This document shows, one piece after another, positions 51,441-59,710 of a stretch of 64,000 nucleotides of DNA. Position 1 is the stretch's first letter; each line of letters opens with the position of its first letter. The notes under the pieces are model-generated. The model saw only the letters and a program-made list of their open reading frames with translations, did no database searches and had not been told where the DNA came from. This DNA comes from Marinitoga sp. 1197 (GTDB taxonomy: Bacteria; Thermotogota; Thermotogae; Petrotogales; Petrotogaceae). Made by a program: the position numbers and the translations under genes. The stretch spans positions 124,149 through 188,148 of the forward strand of contig NZ_AZAY01000048.1 in the NCBI RefSeq assembly GCF_001021165.1, read 5' to 3'.

Positions 51441-51912
51441 CCTTTTTTATTAAAAACATTAAACCAAAAAGAATAAAAATTATACCAATAGTATAATTCC
51501 ATACTCTTACACTATTTGAAATTTCTTCAATAAAAAATATAATAGATATACCGCTTAATAAAAAAGATGGAAATAAAAGATTTTTTCTTTTAGTTGCCAA
51601 ATACATTTGAAATAATCCAACAGCTGGTGCTAAAATAAATCCTGGCCATAATAAATTCAATACTTTATTCCCAAAAAAAGAACTTATTAAAAATATTATT
51701 CCAATTGTAGTTAATACTCCTCCCGGAACCAAAATACCTGGGTTCTTTTTATATTTAAAATAATCATATTCAAATTTTATCCCAGGAATTAGTATAAATA
51801 GAGGCCAGATATAATTCCAAGAAATATTTATATTAAAAATATTAGAAAATATTAAATATATCCCTATTATTATTAAAAACATACCACCTAAAATATTTTT
51901 ATTTTTTCTCAT
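51421..51912 (-). CDS. Multi-helix membrane protein, DUF5668/LiaF-TM-like
   Basis: Small membrane protein of 163 residues made almost entirely of about six hydrophobic helices in pairs: GGMFLIIIGIYLIFSNIF, then YIWPLFILIPGI, and further copies. The pattern of a Gly-rich helix followed by a WPLFIL/ILIPG helix is that of the LiaI/LiaF transmembrane region. No extracellular domain. In Bacillus such proteins accompany LiaFSR envelope-stress control. It sits between a LiaF-like gene and the exporter ATPase. Confidence 0.65.
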   Translation of the reverse strand: MRKNKNILGGMFLIIIGIYLIFSNIFNINISWNYIWPLFILIPGIKFEYDYFKYKKNPGILVPGGVLTTIGIIFLISSFFGNKVLNLLWPGFILAPAVGLFQMYLATKRKNLLFPSFLLSGISIIFFIEEISNSVRVWNYTIGIIFILFGLMFLIKKDVGNNE

Positions 51913-51913
51913 C

Positions 51914-52774
51914 TTATTTCACCTCTTTTTCCAATTTTTCAAAATCATTTGTTTTTAAATTAATGGTTAATACTCCAGCATCTATATTTCCTTGAAAATC
52001 ACCTTCGCTATCTTTAATCATATCACTACTAATATTAATCTTTTTTATTCCTGCATCATATTTTAAAAAATACGTTGTTTTATCTGGTAATATCATATTA
52101 AACTTAGTTACTCCACTATCTATATCAAAAAATATTTTTTCTTTAAACATTCCTATTTTACCCTCAATTCTACTAACACCTGAGTCTATCTGAAAATATT
52201 TTATAGTATTTACTTCTTCATTTAAATTAACATTTGCAACACCGCTATCAATATAAAATTTATATATATATTTAGATGGTATTTTCAAATAAATTTTATA
52301 TCCTTTTGAACCAAATATATTACTTTCAAAATTTATTTTCCCTCTTTTTTGAATTATATTCAAATCCTTTAAACCATAATAATATCCATATATTTTATCA
52401 GAATTATCATCTATTGATATATCAAGTGTAACTGTCAAAACATCAAATCTTAAAGTTATTATTTCAGAATCTGGTAATATTGCAAATTCAAACTTTTCAT
52501 AATTAGCATAATTAATATCATTATTATAATCAAAAAAATCCGCATTATAATTCCAAAAAACAAGTAGCAATAAAAATATTAAAGTTATGATCCAATTAAT
52601 ATATTTAATCCATTTGATGTTTTTTGATAATATTGACATACCTGTAATTATCAAAAGAAAAGGCCAGAATTTTAAAAAATTAAATCCCATTTTAATTAAT
52701 ATATCAACGGTAAAACCCTGTAATATAAATATTATTCCTATTACAACAAAAAAAAGACCAAATACATATCTCAT
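51914..52774 (-). CDS. LiaF-like membrane protein with beta-helix-like C-terminus
   Basis: Protein of 286 residues. The N-terminus has two helical pairs (FGLFFVVIGIIFILQGF, FWPFLLIITGMSIL). Residues about 125-286 form a repeated beta structure with the recurring phrase DSGV/DAGV (IDSGVANVNL, IDSGVSRIEG, DIDSGVTKFN, YDAGIKKIN, NIDAGVLTIN), as in DUF4097/LiaF C-terminal adhesin-like domains. It likely senses or reports envelope damage. It starts 2 bases downstream of the PspC-like gene and is co-transcribed with it. Confidence 0.75.
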   Translation of the reverse strand: MRYVFGLFFVVIGIIFILQGFTVDILIKMGFNFLKFWPFLLIITGMSILSKNIKWIKYINWIITLIFLLLLVFWNYNADFFDYNNDINYANYEKFEFAILPDSEIITLRFDVLTVTLDISIDDNSDKIYGYYYGLKDLNIIQKRGKINFESNIFGSKGYKIYLKIPSKYIYKFYIDSGVANVNLNEEVNTIKYFQIDSGVSRIEGKIGMFKEKIFFDIDSGVTKFNMILPDKTTYFLKYDAGIKKINISSDMIKDSEGDFQGNIDAGVLTINLKTNDFEKLEKEVK

Positions 52775-52775
52775 T

Positions 52776-53180
52776 TTATCTCCCCCTTTTCATCAATAAA
52801 TATAACCCAAAGATCAAAAAGATAATTCCAAAAAATAAACTTAAAGATATTAAATCAGGAAAAAAATTTTTTATTACAAAAATAATTCCAATTGTTATGA
52901 AAAATAGACCAATAAAAAAATTATTTCTTTCACTATGTTTTTTATAAAAATTATTTTGTTCAGAATTTTTATCTTCTTTTTCTACTGTTTTATTTATCGG
53001 TTCTTCAGGAATAATTATCCAGGCTATTATATATAATATTATGCCTATGCCATCTGCCAAAATTAATCCAAAATATAATAATCTAACAAGTGTAGAACTA
53101 ATATTAAAATAATTTGCTATACCTCCACAAACCCCTCCAACAAATCTATCCTTCCTTGAACGATATATCTCTTTTTCCAT
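52776..53180 (-). CDS. PspC-domain membrane protein
   Basis: Protein of 134 residues. The PspC domain covers about 1-60: YRSRKDRFVGGVCGGIANYFNIS, then a helix GIGIILYIIAWIIIPEEP. A charged linker and two more helices (IGLFFITIGIIFVIKNFF, LFFGIIFLIFGLYLLMKR) like those of its neighbours follow. PspC proteins take part in phage-shock and other envelope-stress responses. It is the first gene of the six-gene operon ending at 48305. TGGGGTGAT precedes ATG 53180. Confidence 0.9.
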   Translation of the reverse strand: MEKEIYRSRKDRFVGGVCGGIANYFNISSTLVRLLYFGLILADGIGIILYIIAWIIIPEEPINKTVEKEDKNSEQNNFYKKHSERNNFFIGLFFITIGIIFVIKNFFPDLISLSLFFGIIFLIFGLYLLMKRGR

Positions 53181-53217
53181 ACCATCACCCCACTTTACTA
53201 TCTTTTTGTCTACTTAA

Positions 53218-53223
53218 ATTATA
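53218..53223 (-). promoter_or_regulatory. -10 element of the PspC/ABC operon
   Basis: Perfect TATAAT on the minus strand, 38 bases before the PspC-like start. The -35 candidate is TTTAAA (53241-53246), 17 bases away, only half matching. Confidence 0.45.
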
Positions 53224-53255
53224 TATTACTTTTATTACCTTTTAAACAATAAAAA

Positions 53256-53291
53256 GACATATTGTCATTTTTATACAATAAAATGTCATTT
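53256..53291. promoter_or_regulatory. TGTCATTT repeats between divergent units
   Basis: GACA-TAT-TGTC (53256-53266) is an 11-base palindrome, and TGTCATTT occurs at 53263-53270 and 53284-53291, exactly 21 bases (two helix turns) apart. The site lies upstream of the PspC operon promoter and between it and the divergent gene at 53356, as expected for a regulator binding site. No regulator gene is adjacent. Confidence 0.4.
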
Positions 53292-53355
53292 AATATGATA
53301 TAATATTATTGTTATTTTTTAGTGTTAATGTCAGCTTTAAAAAGGAGGCTTATAT

Positions 53356-53892
53356 ATGAGTTTAAACTATCTCGCTTTACAATTTAATACACTTGACACT
53401 TTAGAAGATAATTTAGAATTTATAGAAGGAATTATGGATTTTGTATATCATAAAAAACTATCCTTTTTCCTCATTAATGGCAATCCATTTAAAAATGGCT
53501 CTATATCCGATGAAGATATAGAACAAATCAGTGATTTTTTATCAGCTATTTCTGATTATAATAATTGTACTATAATTACAGCACAAATGTATAATAAGAG
53601 ATATCAATTATTTATTCAAAAACCATATGAAGAATTGGAAATAGTAACAACCTATTCATTTAAACTTACTGGTGAAAAAAAGATAATTATAAACTCTAAT
53701 CCTGAAAATAATAAAAATATTTTAAACATTTTTATTAACCCTTATTTTGAAATTATAAATCAAAATAATTTAATTAATCTAGAAAATTATCTTTATTTAA
53801 CTCCACCATCATTGGGTAAAACAAAAATAAAATTAGGTGATAAAACATGGATAGGCGGAAATTCAGAAGGATATCTATATTTTTCCTGGTAA
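53356..53892 (+). CDS. Uncharacterised protein, faintly nitrilase-like
   Basis: I do not recognise this 178-residue protein with confidence. Its start (LNYLALQFNTLDTLEDNLEFIEGIM) resembles the first strand and helix of carbon-nitrogen hydrolases, and YNNCTIITAQMYNKRYQLFI mimics the later strand that follows a variable loop, but none of the Glu-Lys-Cys catalytic residues is at an expected place. It has no signal peptide. AAAGGAGG precedes ATG. The next gene begins inside it, 46 bases before its stop, implying coupling with a membrane peptidase-like protein. Confidence 0.55.
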   Translation: MSLNYLALQFNTLDTLEDNLEFIEGIMDFVYHKKLSFFLINGNPFKNGSISDEDIEQISDFLSAISDYNNCTIITAQMYNKRYQLFIQKPYEELEIVTTYSFKLTGEKKIIINSNPENNKNILNIFINPYFEIINQNNLINLENYLYLTPPSLGKTKIKLGDKTWIGGNSEGYLYFSW

Positions 53893-54674
53893 TAATATTA
53901 ATTAATTTTCTTAAAATAATATTGGTAACTGATGACTACTTATATATACTAAATTTATCCTTTTATCCTCATTTTGAATTAATAAATAATAATAATTTAT
54001 ATTCTGAAATTTCAACATATAAAAAAATCCCATTTAAAGGAAACGGTGTATTAAAATTTAATAGTCCTGGAAAAAAAATAATTATCAATATTTCTAAAAA
54101 AATAATATCAAAATCTGACAATTTATTTTTAGTTTATAACAACACATTTAAACAGATATATTTAAGTAATTTAACTATATTTACCCAATTAAACATCCCT
54201 ACAGAAACTTTTAAAATAATTGAACTATTCTTTAAAAACAATTATATTTCCTTACCAAAACAATTATATATTATTTCAACAGAATACATGCAATCATTTT
54301 TTACACCACCTAATTATATATTTTTAAGAAAAAATGATTTATTTAATGGAGTAATAGTTCATGAACTTTCACATTATACATTTGGATACCTTATTAAAAA
54401 GAAAAACAAAGAAGATACATGGCCAGAAATTTTATGTGAAAGTATAAGACTCAAATACCTTTATTTAGATAATCAAAAATTATATAATAATTTATTAAAT
54501 AAAAAAGAAAAAAACGAAGAAGATATATACTCTCTGGTGCTAAAATACCCTTTAATAATAAATAAATTTCATTTCTTCATTACTGATTTTATAAATACCT
54601 ATAAAAACAAAACGTTATCCGATAAAGATTTTAACAATTTTTATAAAGACTTTGAAAGGAGAGAAAATAATTGA
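53847..54674 (+). CDS. Putative membrane-anchored zinc metallopeptidase
   Basis: Protein of 275 residues with an N-terminal basic stretch and one hydrophobic helix (about 9-28), which should anchor it with the rest outside the membrane. A zinc motif HELSH lies at 172-176 in GVIVHELSHYTFG, followed by Glu193 and Glu198 in WPEILCESIR as candidates for the third ligand, as in gluzincins. The intervening region is poorly conserved and no named family is recognised. AGGTGAT stands 5 bases before ATG 53847, inside the preceding gene. It overlaps the exchanger gene start by 4 bases. Confidence 0.7.
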   Translation: MDRRKFRRISIFFLVIILINFLKIILVTDDYLYILNLSFYPHFELINNNNLYSEISTYKKIPFKGNGVLKFNSPGKKIIINISKKIISKSDNLFLVYNNTFKQIYLSNLTIFTQLNIPTETFKIIELFFKNNYISLPKQLYIISTEYMQSFFTPPNYIFLRKNDLFNGVIVHELSHYTFGYLIKKKNKEDTWPEILCESIRLKYLYLDNQKLYNNLLNKKEKNEEDIYSLVLKYPLIINKFHFFITDFINTYKNKTLSDKDFNNFYKDFERRENN

Positions 54675-55630
54675 TTTTAGATATAATCCTTATTATAATT
54701 GGAATGTTATTGTTGATAAAAGGTGCAGATTATCTAATTGAAGGATCTGTTGGATTTTCAAGAAAAATCGGAGTTTCAGAATTATTCACAGGCCTTACAT
54801 TAGTAGCTTTTGGAACAAGTGCGCCTGAATTATTTGTTAGTATTAGTGCTGCTTTAAACGGTTCTGCTGGCATTGCCCTTGGAAATGTAATAGGAAGTAA
54901 TATTACCAATATAGCTTTAATTTTAGGATTATCATTAATGATTAAAAAAAGTTCCATTCCAAAAAGCACACTTGCATATGAAATCCCTTTTGTAATATTA
55001 ATATCACTAACTTTATTATTTATGTTATTAGATGGAAATAGTTCTCTTTCAAATTTTGATGGTTTTATTTTACTAACCTATTTGATTATATTCATAGCAT
55101 ATATGTATAATATGGCAAAAAATGATAAAACTATTCAGGAACAATTGTTAGAAGAAATACATGAAGTCAAAACAGATGAAATTTCATGGAATAAAATTGT
55201 ATTTCTTGTTTTACTTGGAATTGTTATGCTTGCAATAGGCGGCGAAATAACCGTAAGAGGTGCTTCAGATTTCGCAAAAATTCTCGGCTTAACAGAAACA
55301 CTAATCGGTGTAACAATTATTGCAATTGGAACATCTTTACCAGAATTAGTAACAAGTATTATTGCAGCCCAAAAAGGAACAAATGATATTTTAATAGGTA
55401 ATCTTATAGGATCAAATGCCTTTAATATTCTTGTTGTTTTAGGAATAACTGCAAGTATTCATCCTGTAATTCCTGATAGAAGCGTTATATTTGATGCTTA
55501 TTATATGGTTGGAGTTGTCTTTCTTACAGAAATATTTTTATTCAAAAAAAGAGAAGCTGGTTTCTGGAAAGGTTTGATTTTATTATTATCTTATATTTTT
55601 TATATTCTTATAAACATAAAATTAGGATAA
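54671..55630 (+). CDS. Calcium/sodium antiporter, CaCA family
   Basis: Membrane exchanger of 319 residues with about ten helices in two inverted repeats. The two alpha-repeat motifs are present: VAFGTSAPELFVSISAA with GNVIGSNITNIALILG, and AIGTSLPELVTSIIAA with GNLIGSNAFNILVVLG; their Glu residues bind the cation. The type is YrbG-like. It starts at TTG 54671 behind GGAGAG. It is the third gene of a unit beginning at 53356. Confidence 0.93.
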   Translation: MILDIILIIIGMLLLIKGADYLIEGSVGFSRKIGVSELFTGLTLVAFGTSAPELFVSISAALNGSAGIALGNVIGSNITNIALILGLSLMIKKSSIPKSTLAYEIPFVILISLTLLFMLLDGNSSLSNFDGFILLTYLIIFIAYMYNMAKNDKTIQEQLLEEIHEVKTDEISWNKIVFLVLLGIVMLAIGGEITVRGASDFAKILGLTETLIGVTIIAIGTSLPELVTSIIAAQKGTNDILIGNLIGSNAFNILVVLGITASIHPVIPDRSVIFDAYYMVGVVFLTEIFLFKKREAGFWKGLILLLSYIFYILINIKLG

Positions 55631-55642
55631 GGAGGGGATTTC

Positions 55643-56326
55643 ATGAAAGTATATTTTTTAGGTCACGCTGTTGTATATATTGAAGCAAGTAAAAAAATAT
55701 TAATAGATCCATTTTTGAATGGCAATCCTCAAGCTACTAAAAAAATATCAGATTTTAAAGAATTAGATTATATACTTATAACTCATGGACATTTGGATCA
55801 TATGGGTGATGTGGTAGAAATAGCCAGAAATACTCAAGCTACTGTTATTTCTAACTTTGAAATAATAAATTATCTTGAAAAAAAAGGAGTAAAAAATTTA
55901 CATCCCATGCATATTGGTGGAAGAAAGGAGTTTGATTTCGGAAGTATTAAAATGACTCCTGCTTTACATGGTTCTGGAATTATAGAGGGCGACGATATTA
56001 TTTATGGTGGTAATCCTGGTGGGTTTATAGTAAAAATTGATGGAAAAAAAATATATCACTCAGGAGATACCGGATTAACAAAAGATATGGAATTATTGGA
56101 TTTAGAGAATATAGACCTTGCATTTTTGCCTATTGGAGGTAACTTCGTTATGGATGTTGAAGATGCCGTTATTGCAGCTAAAATGATTAAACCTAAAATA
56201 GTTGTTCCCTTTCATTACAATACATGGGAAATAATTAATGCTGATTCAAATGCATTTAAAACCAAGGTTGAAAGCTTAAATATTAAATGTAAAATATTAA
56301 AACCTGGAGATTATATAGAATTTTAA
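55643..56326 (+). CDS. UPF0173 metallo-beta-lactamase-fold hydrolase
   Basis: Cytosolic hydrolase of 227 residues. Metal ligands: HGHLDHMGD near residue 50, HGSG near 110, the Asp in YHSGDTGLT near 140, and the C-terminal VPFHYNTWE. The family (YtkL, UPF0173) is widespread and has no established physiological substrate. AAGGAGGGG precedes ATG. It follows the exchanger by 12 bases and may be co-transcribed. Confidence 0.93.
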   Translation: MKVYFLGHAVVYIEASKKILIDPFLNGNPQATKKISDFKELDYILITHGHLDHMGDVVEIARNTQATVISNFEIINYLEKKGVKNLHPMHIGGRKEFDFGSIKMTPALHGSGIIEGDDIIYGGNPGGFIVKIDGKKIYHSGDTGLTKDMELLDLENIDLAFLPIGGNFVMDVEDAVIAAKMIKPKIVVPFHYNTWEIINADSNAFKTKVESLNIKCKILKPGDYIEF

Positions 56327-56416
56327 AATTTGATTCTTGTTAACTATTTTTCTTTAATATTTAAAGTCTATTTGTTAAAATCCCCTGAAAAGAATTTTTG
56401 AAAAGGGGGTAATTAA

Positions 56417-56689
56417 GTGAAAGCTTACTATTTTGCAAACAAAACATGTAGAACATGTAAAGGACTATGGCCAAAGGTTGAAGGATTAATGGATGAATAT
56501 AATGTAGAACTTGAATATGTCGATGTTGAAGAAAAACCTGAAATTTCTGGTCAGATGTTAGTGTTTTCAGTTCCAACATTGGTTTTTGTTGATGAAGATA
56601 ACAGAGAATTAAATAGATTTTACAGAAATTTCGGAATGCAAGAAGTTAGAAATTTTATCGAAAGGTATATATCAATAATGAATTCTTAA
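56417..56689 (+). CDS. Thioredoxin-like protein
   Basis: Protein of 90 residues with a thioredoxin fold and redox pair CRTC at about residues 10-13 (ANKTCRTCKGLWP), a cis-Pro in FSVPTLVFVDE and a C-terminal helix. It lacks the canonical WCGPC sequence, so its redox potential and partners may differ; CRTC variants are seen in small thioredoxins of anaerobes. Start is GTG 56417 behind GGGGGT. An 18-bp hairpin overlaps its stop codon. Confidence 0.85.
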   Translation: MKAYYFANKTCRTCKGLWPKVEGLMDEYNVELEYVDVEEKPEISGQMLVFSVPTLVFVDEDNRELNRFYRNFGMQEVRNFIERYISIMNS

Positions 56690-56727
56690 TTAATAGACTC
56701 TCTGAATTATCAGAGAGTCTATTAATT
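56688..56727 (+). terminator. Long hairpin at the end of the thioredoxin-like gene
   Basis: AATTAATAGACTCTCTGA and its exact complement form an 18-bp stem around ATTA, beginning within the stop codon. There is no clear T-run after it, so it might stabilise the 3' end as much as terminate. The rest of the gap to 56934 is AT-rich without further features. Confidence 0.7.
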
Positions 56728-56934
56728 ACAGATTGTAAAAAAATTATTTCCACATTTTTTATAAATACATTGTCTTCGGAATATATTTAATAGCTTCTCT
56801 AATAGAAACTATTGATTATTTACTTTTGAAAAAGCATGGAAACATTTTTTCAAAGTATTTATGATACAATAAATTTGTGAAATAAAATATTTATCTATAA
56901 ATACTAATTATAAGTTTATGAAAGAAGGAATACT

Positions 56935-57375
56935 ATGGAAAGTTTATTAACCTTTATCGGATTATTAGTTGTTATATCAATATTTTTCAGATTTATTGGA
57001 CTAATTTTTGCTATGATGTTTAGATATCCTATATTATTTCTTTTTGGAATATTCGGAATATACTTTATATTCAGAAATATGAGATTCAAATTTTACACTT
57101 ATAGACGATACTACAACCAAAATAGAAATTACAATGACACTTCTCAACATTCATATGGTTCACAAAACTACTATGAGTTGAGGCAGAAATATGATTATTA
57201 CAGAAATTTATTCAATTTACCAGAAAATTACACTAAAGATGAATTAAAAAAGAAATTCAGAGAGTTAACAAAAAAATATCATCCTGATAAATGTCAAGAA
57301 GATAAAGAAAAATGCGAAGAGAGATTTAAAAAAATAAATGAAGCTTATGAATTTTTATTAAAATATGCAAAATAA
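56935..57375 (+). CDS. Membrane-anchored J-domain protein
   Basis: Protein of 146 residues. An N-terminal hydrophobic region with one or two helices (about 3-48) is followed by a basic, Tyr/Asn-rich linker and a C-terminal J domain (about 82-145) with the essential HPD motif in KKYHPDKCQEDKEKCEERF. J domains stimulate the ATPase of DnaK; position at the C-terminus of a membrane anchor suggests recruitment of DnaK to the membrane. AGAAGGAAT precedes ATG. It is followed after 28 bases by the DUF47 gene. Confidence 0.88.
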   Translation: MESLLTFIGLLVVISIFFRFIGLIFAMMFRYPILFLFGIFGIYFIFRNMRFKFYTYRRYYNQNRNYNDTSQHSYGSQNYYELRQKYDYYRNLFNLPENYTKDELKKKFRELTKKYHPDKCQEDKEKCEERFKKINEAYEFLLKYAK

Positions 57376-57403
57376 CTTAAAAACAGCTCTGGAGGTGATT
57401 GTT

Positions 57404-58072
57404 ATTAGTATTTGGGGTAAAATGTTTCAAAAATTTAGTCCCATAGAAGAACTTATAAAACATGCTCGTATAGTTGAAGAAGCATCTGATTATTTACCAG
57501 AATTATTCGAAAGATATCTAAACAACAAACCTATTGATGATATAGTAAACAAAATTGATAAATTAGAAGATGACGCAGATGATATAAAAAGAAACTTTCG
57601 ACAATATTTAAAAAGAGGACACTTATACAGATTTGAAAGATCTGAATTATTGAATTTCATTGACTTACAAGATAAAATAATAGATTTGATAGAAGATGTC
57701 GCAAAAAAAATGACTTTTAATAGAATAGAGTTTGATGAAGAACATAAAAAAATGATATATTCTGTAGTTGATGAAATTGAAAAAATGTTAGATCATTTCA
57801 AAAAAACTGTAAAATATATAAATGTAATACTCGAATCAGACTTTTCAAAATCAACCATTTCTTCTGAAGAAAAAGATATTTCAGAAATGAAATGGTTTGA
57901 AAAAGATATAGATAATAGACTGTTTGAGTTTGGAAAATGGCTTTATTCACAAAAAAATAATATACACCCTATTGATTTCTTATATATTAGAGAATTAATT
58001 TTATTACTTGCAAGAATAGCAGACGTAACCCAAAACGTATGTGATAGAGTACATATTCTAATAAATGAATAA
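57404..58072 (+). CDS. DUF47 (PhoU-like) phosphate transport accessory protein
   Basis: All-helical cytosolic protein of about 222 residues of the DUF47/TIGR00153 family: FSPIEELIKHARIVEEAS, KIDKLEDDADDIKRNF and LLLARIADVTQNVCDRV. Such proteins accompany and probably regulate Pit-type phosphate transporters; a Pit gene follows after 12 bases. The start is unusual: GGAGGTGAT (57391-57399) is followed after 4 bases by ATT 57404 (reading ISIWGKM). The first ATG, 57422, is 22 bases away; the GTG at 57395 is inside the ribosome site. Confidence 0.9.
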   Translation: MSIWGKMFQKFSPIEELIKHARIVEEASDYLPELFERYLNNKPIDDIVNKIDKLEDDADDIKRNFRQYLKRGHLYRFERSELLNFIDLQDKIIDLIEDVAKKMTFNRIEFDEEHKKMIYSVVDEIEKMLDHFKKTVKYINVILESDFSKSTISSEEKDISEMKWFEKDIDNRLFEFGKWLYSQKNNIHPIDFLYIRELILLLARIADVTQNVCDRVHILINE

Positions 58073-58084
58073 AGGAGGAATATC

Positions 58085-59299
58085 GTGAGCGCGATACTTA
58101 TTATCGGACTATTAATAGGATTTGGAATGGCATTAGCAATTGGTGCCAATGATGTTGCTAATTCTATGGCTACCGCTGTTGGAGCTAAAGCCATAACTCC
58201 TAAACAGGCTGTTGTAATTGCTGGTGTGTTGGAATTCGTTGGAGCCACGTTTTTCGGAAAACAAGTTACAGACACTATAAGGAAAGGAATCCTACATTTA
58301 GACATTTTAGCAGATCCAAAACTGGTTATATGGGGTTCTATGGCTGCTTTACTTGGTGCTACTATATGGCTTGCAATTGCAACATATAAATCGTGGCCTG
58401 TTTCAACAACACATTCAATCGTTGGTGGAATGGTTGGTTATGGTATTGCCGCAGGTGGGCTTGCAGTAGTTAACTGGTCTAAAATCATTACCATTACCTT
58501 AAGCTGGATCATTTCTCCTTTAGTTGGTTTAGCAGTTTCATTTGCAATGTTTAAAGCTATTTCTGCAACTATTCTTCATAGTAAAAATATCAAGAAAAAC
58601 TCCAAAATTTGGATTCCATTCTTTCTTGGATTAGCTGCATTTATCATAGGTCTTTCTTTTATAGTAAAAACACTTCATATTCCGATAACCTTTAAAGCTA
58701 TATTATATGCTATACTTTTTGGAATATTTATGTCTTTAATAATTATGATTTATATAATAATAAAATTGAAAAATGTTTCAGATGATCCTTATGTATATGT
58801 TGAGGAAATATTCAGAAAATCTCAGGTTGTTACTTCATGTTATGTTGCATTAGCCCATGGTGCCAATGATGTTGCTAATGCAATTGGTCCCGTAGCTGCT
58901 ATATATGCTGCTGTAGTAACAGGTACAGTTGGTGCCAAAGCTGAAATTCCAAGATATATTCTCGCATTAGGTGGTTTAGGTATAGCTATAGGTGTTGCAA
59001 TATGGGGAAGCAGAGTAATGAAAACAGTTGGAACAGAAATTACAGAGTTAAACAATTCAAGAGGATTCGCAATAGACTTTTCAACCGCAACAACAGTATT
59101 ATTAGCTTCAAATATGGGAATGCCAATATCAACAACACATACAGTAGTTGGTTCTGTTATAGGAAATGGGTTAGCCAGAGGTACCGGTTCAATTAACCTG
59201 GGAGTTATCAAAGACATATTTGTTTCATGGTTTTTAACAGTTCCAGCAGCTGCTATTGTGTCTTATATATTATTTAAAGTTTTCGCTTTATTCTTCTGA
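58085..59299 (+). CDS. Pit family inorganic phosphate transporter
   Basis: Proton- or sodium-coupled phosphate carrier of 404 residues with about ten helices in two repeats. The PHO4 signature appears twice: GANDVANSMATAVGAKA near residue 20 and HGANDVANAIGPVAA near 258; matching VSTTHSIVGG and ISTTHTVVGS motifs follow each. Start is GTG 58085 behind AAAGGAGG. With the preceding DUF47 gene it forms the standard two-gene low-affinity phosphate uptake unit. Confidence 0.95.
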   Translation: MSAILIIGLLIGFGMALAIGANDVANSMATAVGAKAITPKQAVVIAGVLEFVGATFFGKQVTDTIRKGILHLDILADPKLVIWGSMAALLGATIWLAIATYKSWPVSTTHSIVGGMVGYGIAAGGLAVVNWSKIITITLSWIISPLVGLAVSFAMFKAISATILHSKNIKKNSKIWIPFFLGLAAFIIGLSFIVKTLHIPITFKAILYAILFGIFMSLIIMIYIIIKLKNVSDDPYVYVEEIFRKSQVVTSCYVALAHGANDVANAIGPVAAIYAAVVTGTVGAKAEIPRYILALGGLGIAIGVAIWGSRVMKTVGTEITELNNSRGFAIDFSTATTVLLASNMGMPISTTHTVVGSVIGNGLARGTGSINLGVIKDIFVSWFLTVPAAAIVSYILFKVFALFF

Positions 59300-59353
59300 A
59301 AAATTGTTATATGATATTTACAAATCTTTTTTTAAATGAAGCTTTAATATGCT

Positions 59354-59388
59354 AAAATATCCCTGTCATAAGATGGGGATATTTTTTA
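59354..59388 (+). terminator. Terminator of the phosphate transport operon
   Basis: AAAATATCCC/GGGATATTTT stem with a 12-base loop and TTTTTTATTTTTTC following, 55 bases after the Pit stop codon. Confidence 0.8.
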
Positions 59389-59426
59389 TTTTTTCTATAT
59401 AATTTTGCTCCTCAAGTTTCCGCTTG

Positions 59427-59465
59427 TTTGACTTTTTAAATAAGAAGAATATCTAAAAAGTCAAA
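59427..59465. repeat. 12-bp inverted repeat in the pit-pfkA gap
   Basis: TTTGACTTTTTA and TAAAAAGTCAAA, perfectly complementary and separated by 15 bases. It is the first of several inverted repeats in a 463-base gap without genes; similar CTTTTTA ends occur in the 53-bp repeat below, so it may be an end of the same element. Confidence 0.55.
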
Positions 59466-59505
59466 TTCACTCAGACAGCGATTATCCTTAAAATTATTCA
59501 TTCTC

Positions 59506-59571
59506 AGCCGTCGCTCAAACAATACATCGTGTATTGTTTCACGGCATTACATCCATGTAATTTTGACGGCT
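59506..59571. other. Predicted three-way junction element
   Basis: Outer stem AGCCGTC/GACGGCT encloses two perfect hairpins, AAACAATACA-TCG-TGTATTGTTT (59517-59539) and ATTACAT-CC-ATGTAAT (59546-59561). The nested geometry is not a terminator. It could be a structured RNA, a folded single-stranded DNA recognition site or a palindromic interspersed repeat. No open frame of note overlaps it. Confidence 0.55.
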
Positions 59572-59573
59572 TT

Positions 59574-59610
59574 CATTTACGCTTAGATTTTTTAGGATAA
59601 AAAATCTAAG
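59574..59610. repeat. CTTAGATTTTTT hairpin, left copy
   Basis: CTTAGATTTTTT and AAAAAATCTAAG form a perfect 12-bp stem with a 5-base loop. Its outer 20 bases (59574-59593) are an exact inverted copy of 61174-61193 on the other side of pfkA. A near-identical hairpin occurs at 61061-61101. Confidence 0.65.
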
Positions 59611-59657
59611 GGAAAAAGATTTATAATTATATAATAAAAATCTTTTATCCTATACCC

Positions 59658-59710
59658 GCGGTAGCGTGTAAGGGCAATCCTCGAGTCTTCTTTTCATTTG
59701 AAACTTTTTA
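59658..59710. repeat. 53-bp repeat, copy 1
   Basis: Begins GCGGTAGCGTGTA and ends CATTTGAAACTTTTTA; matches 61107-61159 at 48 of 53 positions with no gaps. Both copies follow a CTTAGATTTTTT hairpin and lie upstream of a gene on the plus strand (pfkA here, uvrB for copy 2). Noncoding. Confidence 0.75.

Noticed and set aside
53865-53885. ATA 53877 as a further non-canonical start for the HELSH peptidase
   Set aside because: GAAGGAT precedes it, but ATG 53847 has a better AGGTGAT site at normal distance, so no unusual start is needed.
58840-59217. 125-codon open frame antisense to the Pit transporter
   Set aside because: Shadow of the alanine- and glycine-rich transporter; no ribosome site or family features.
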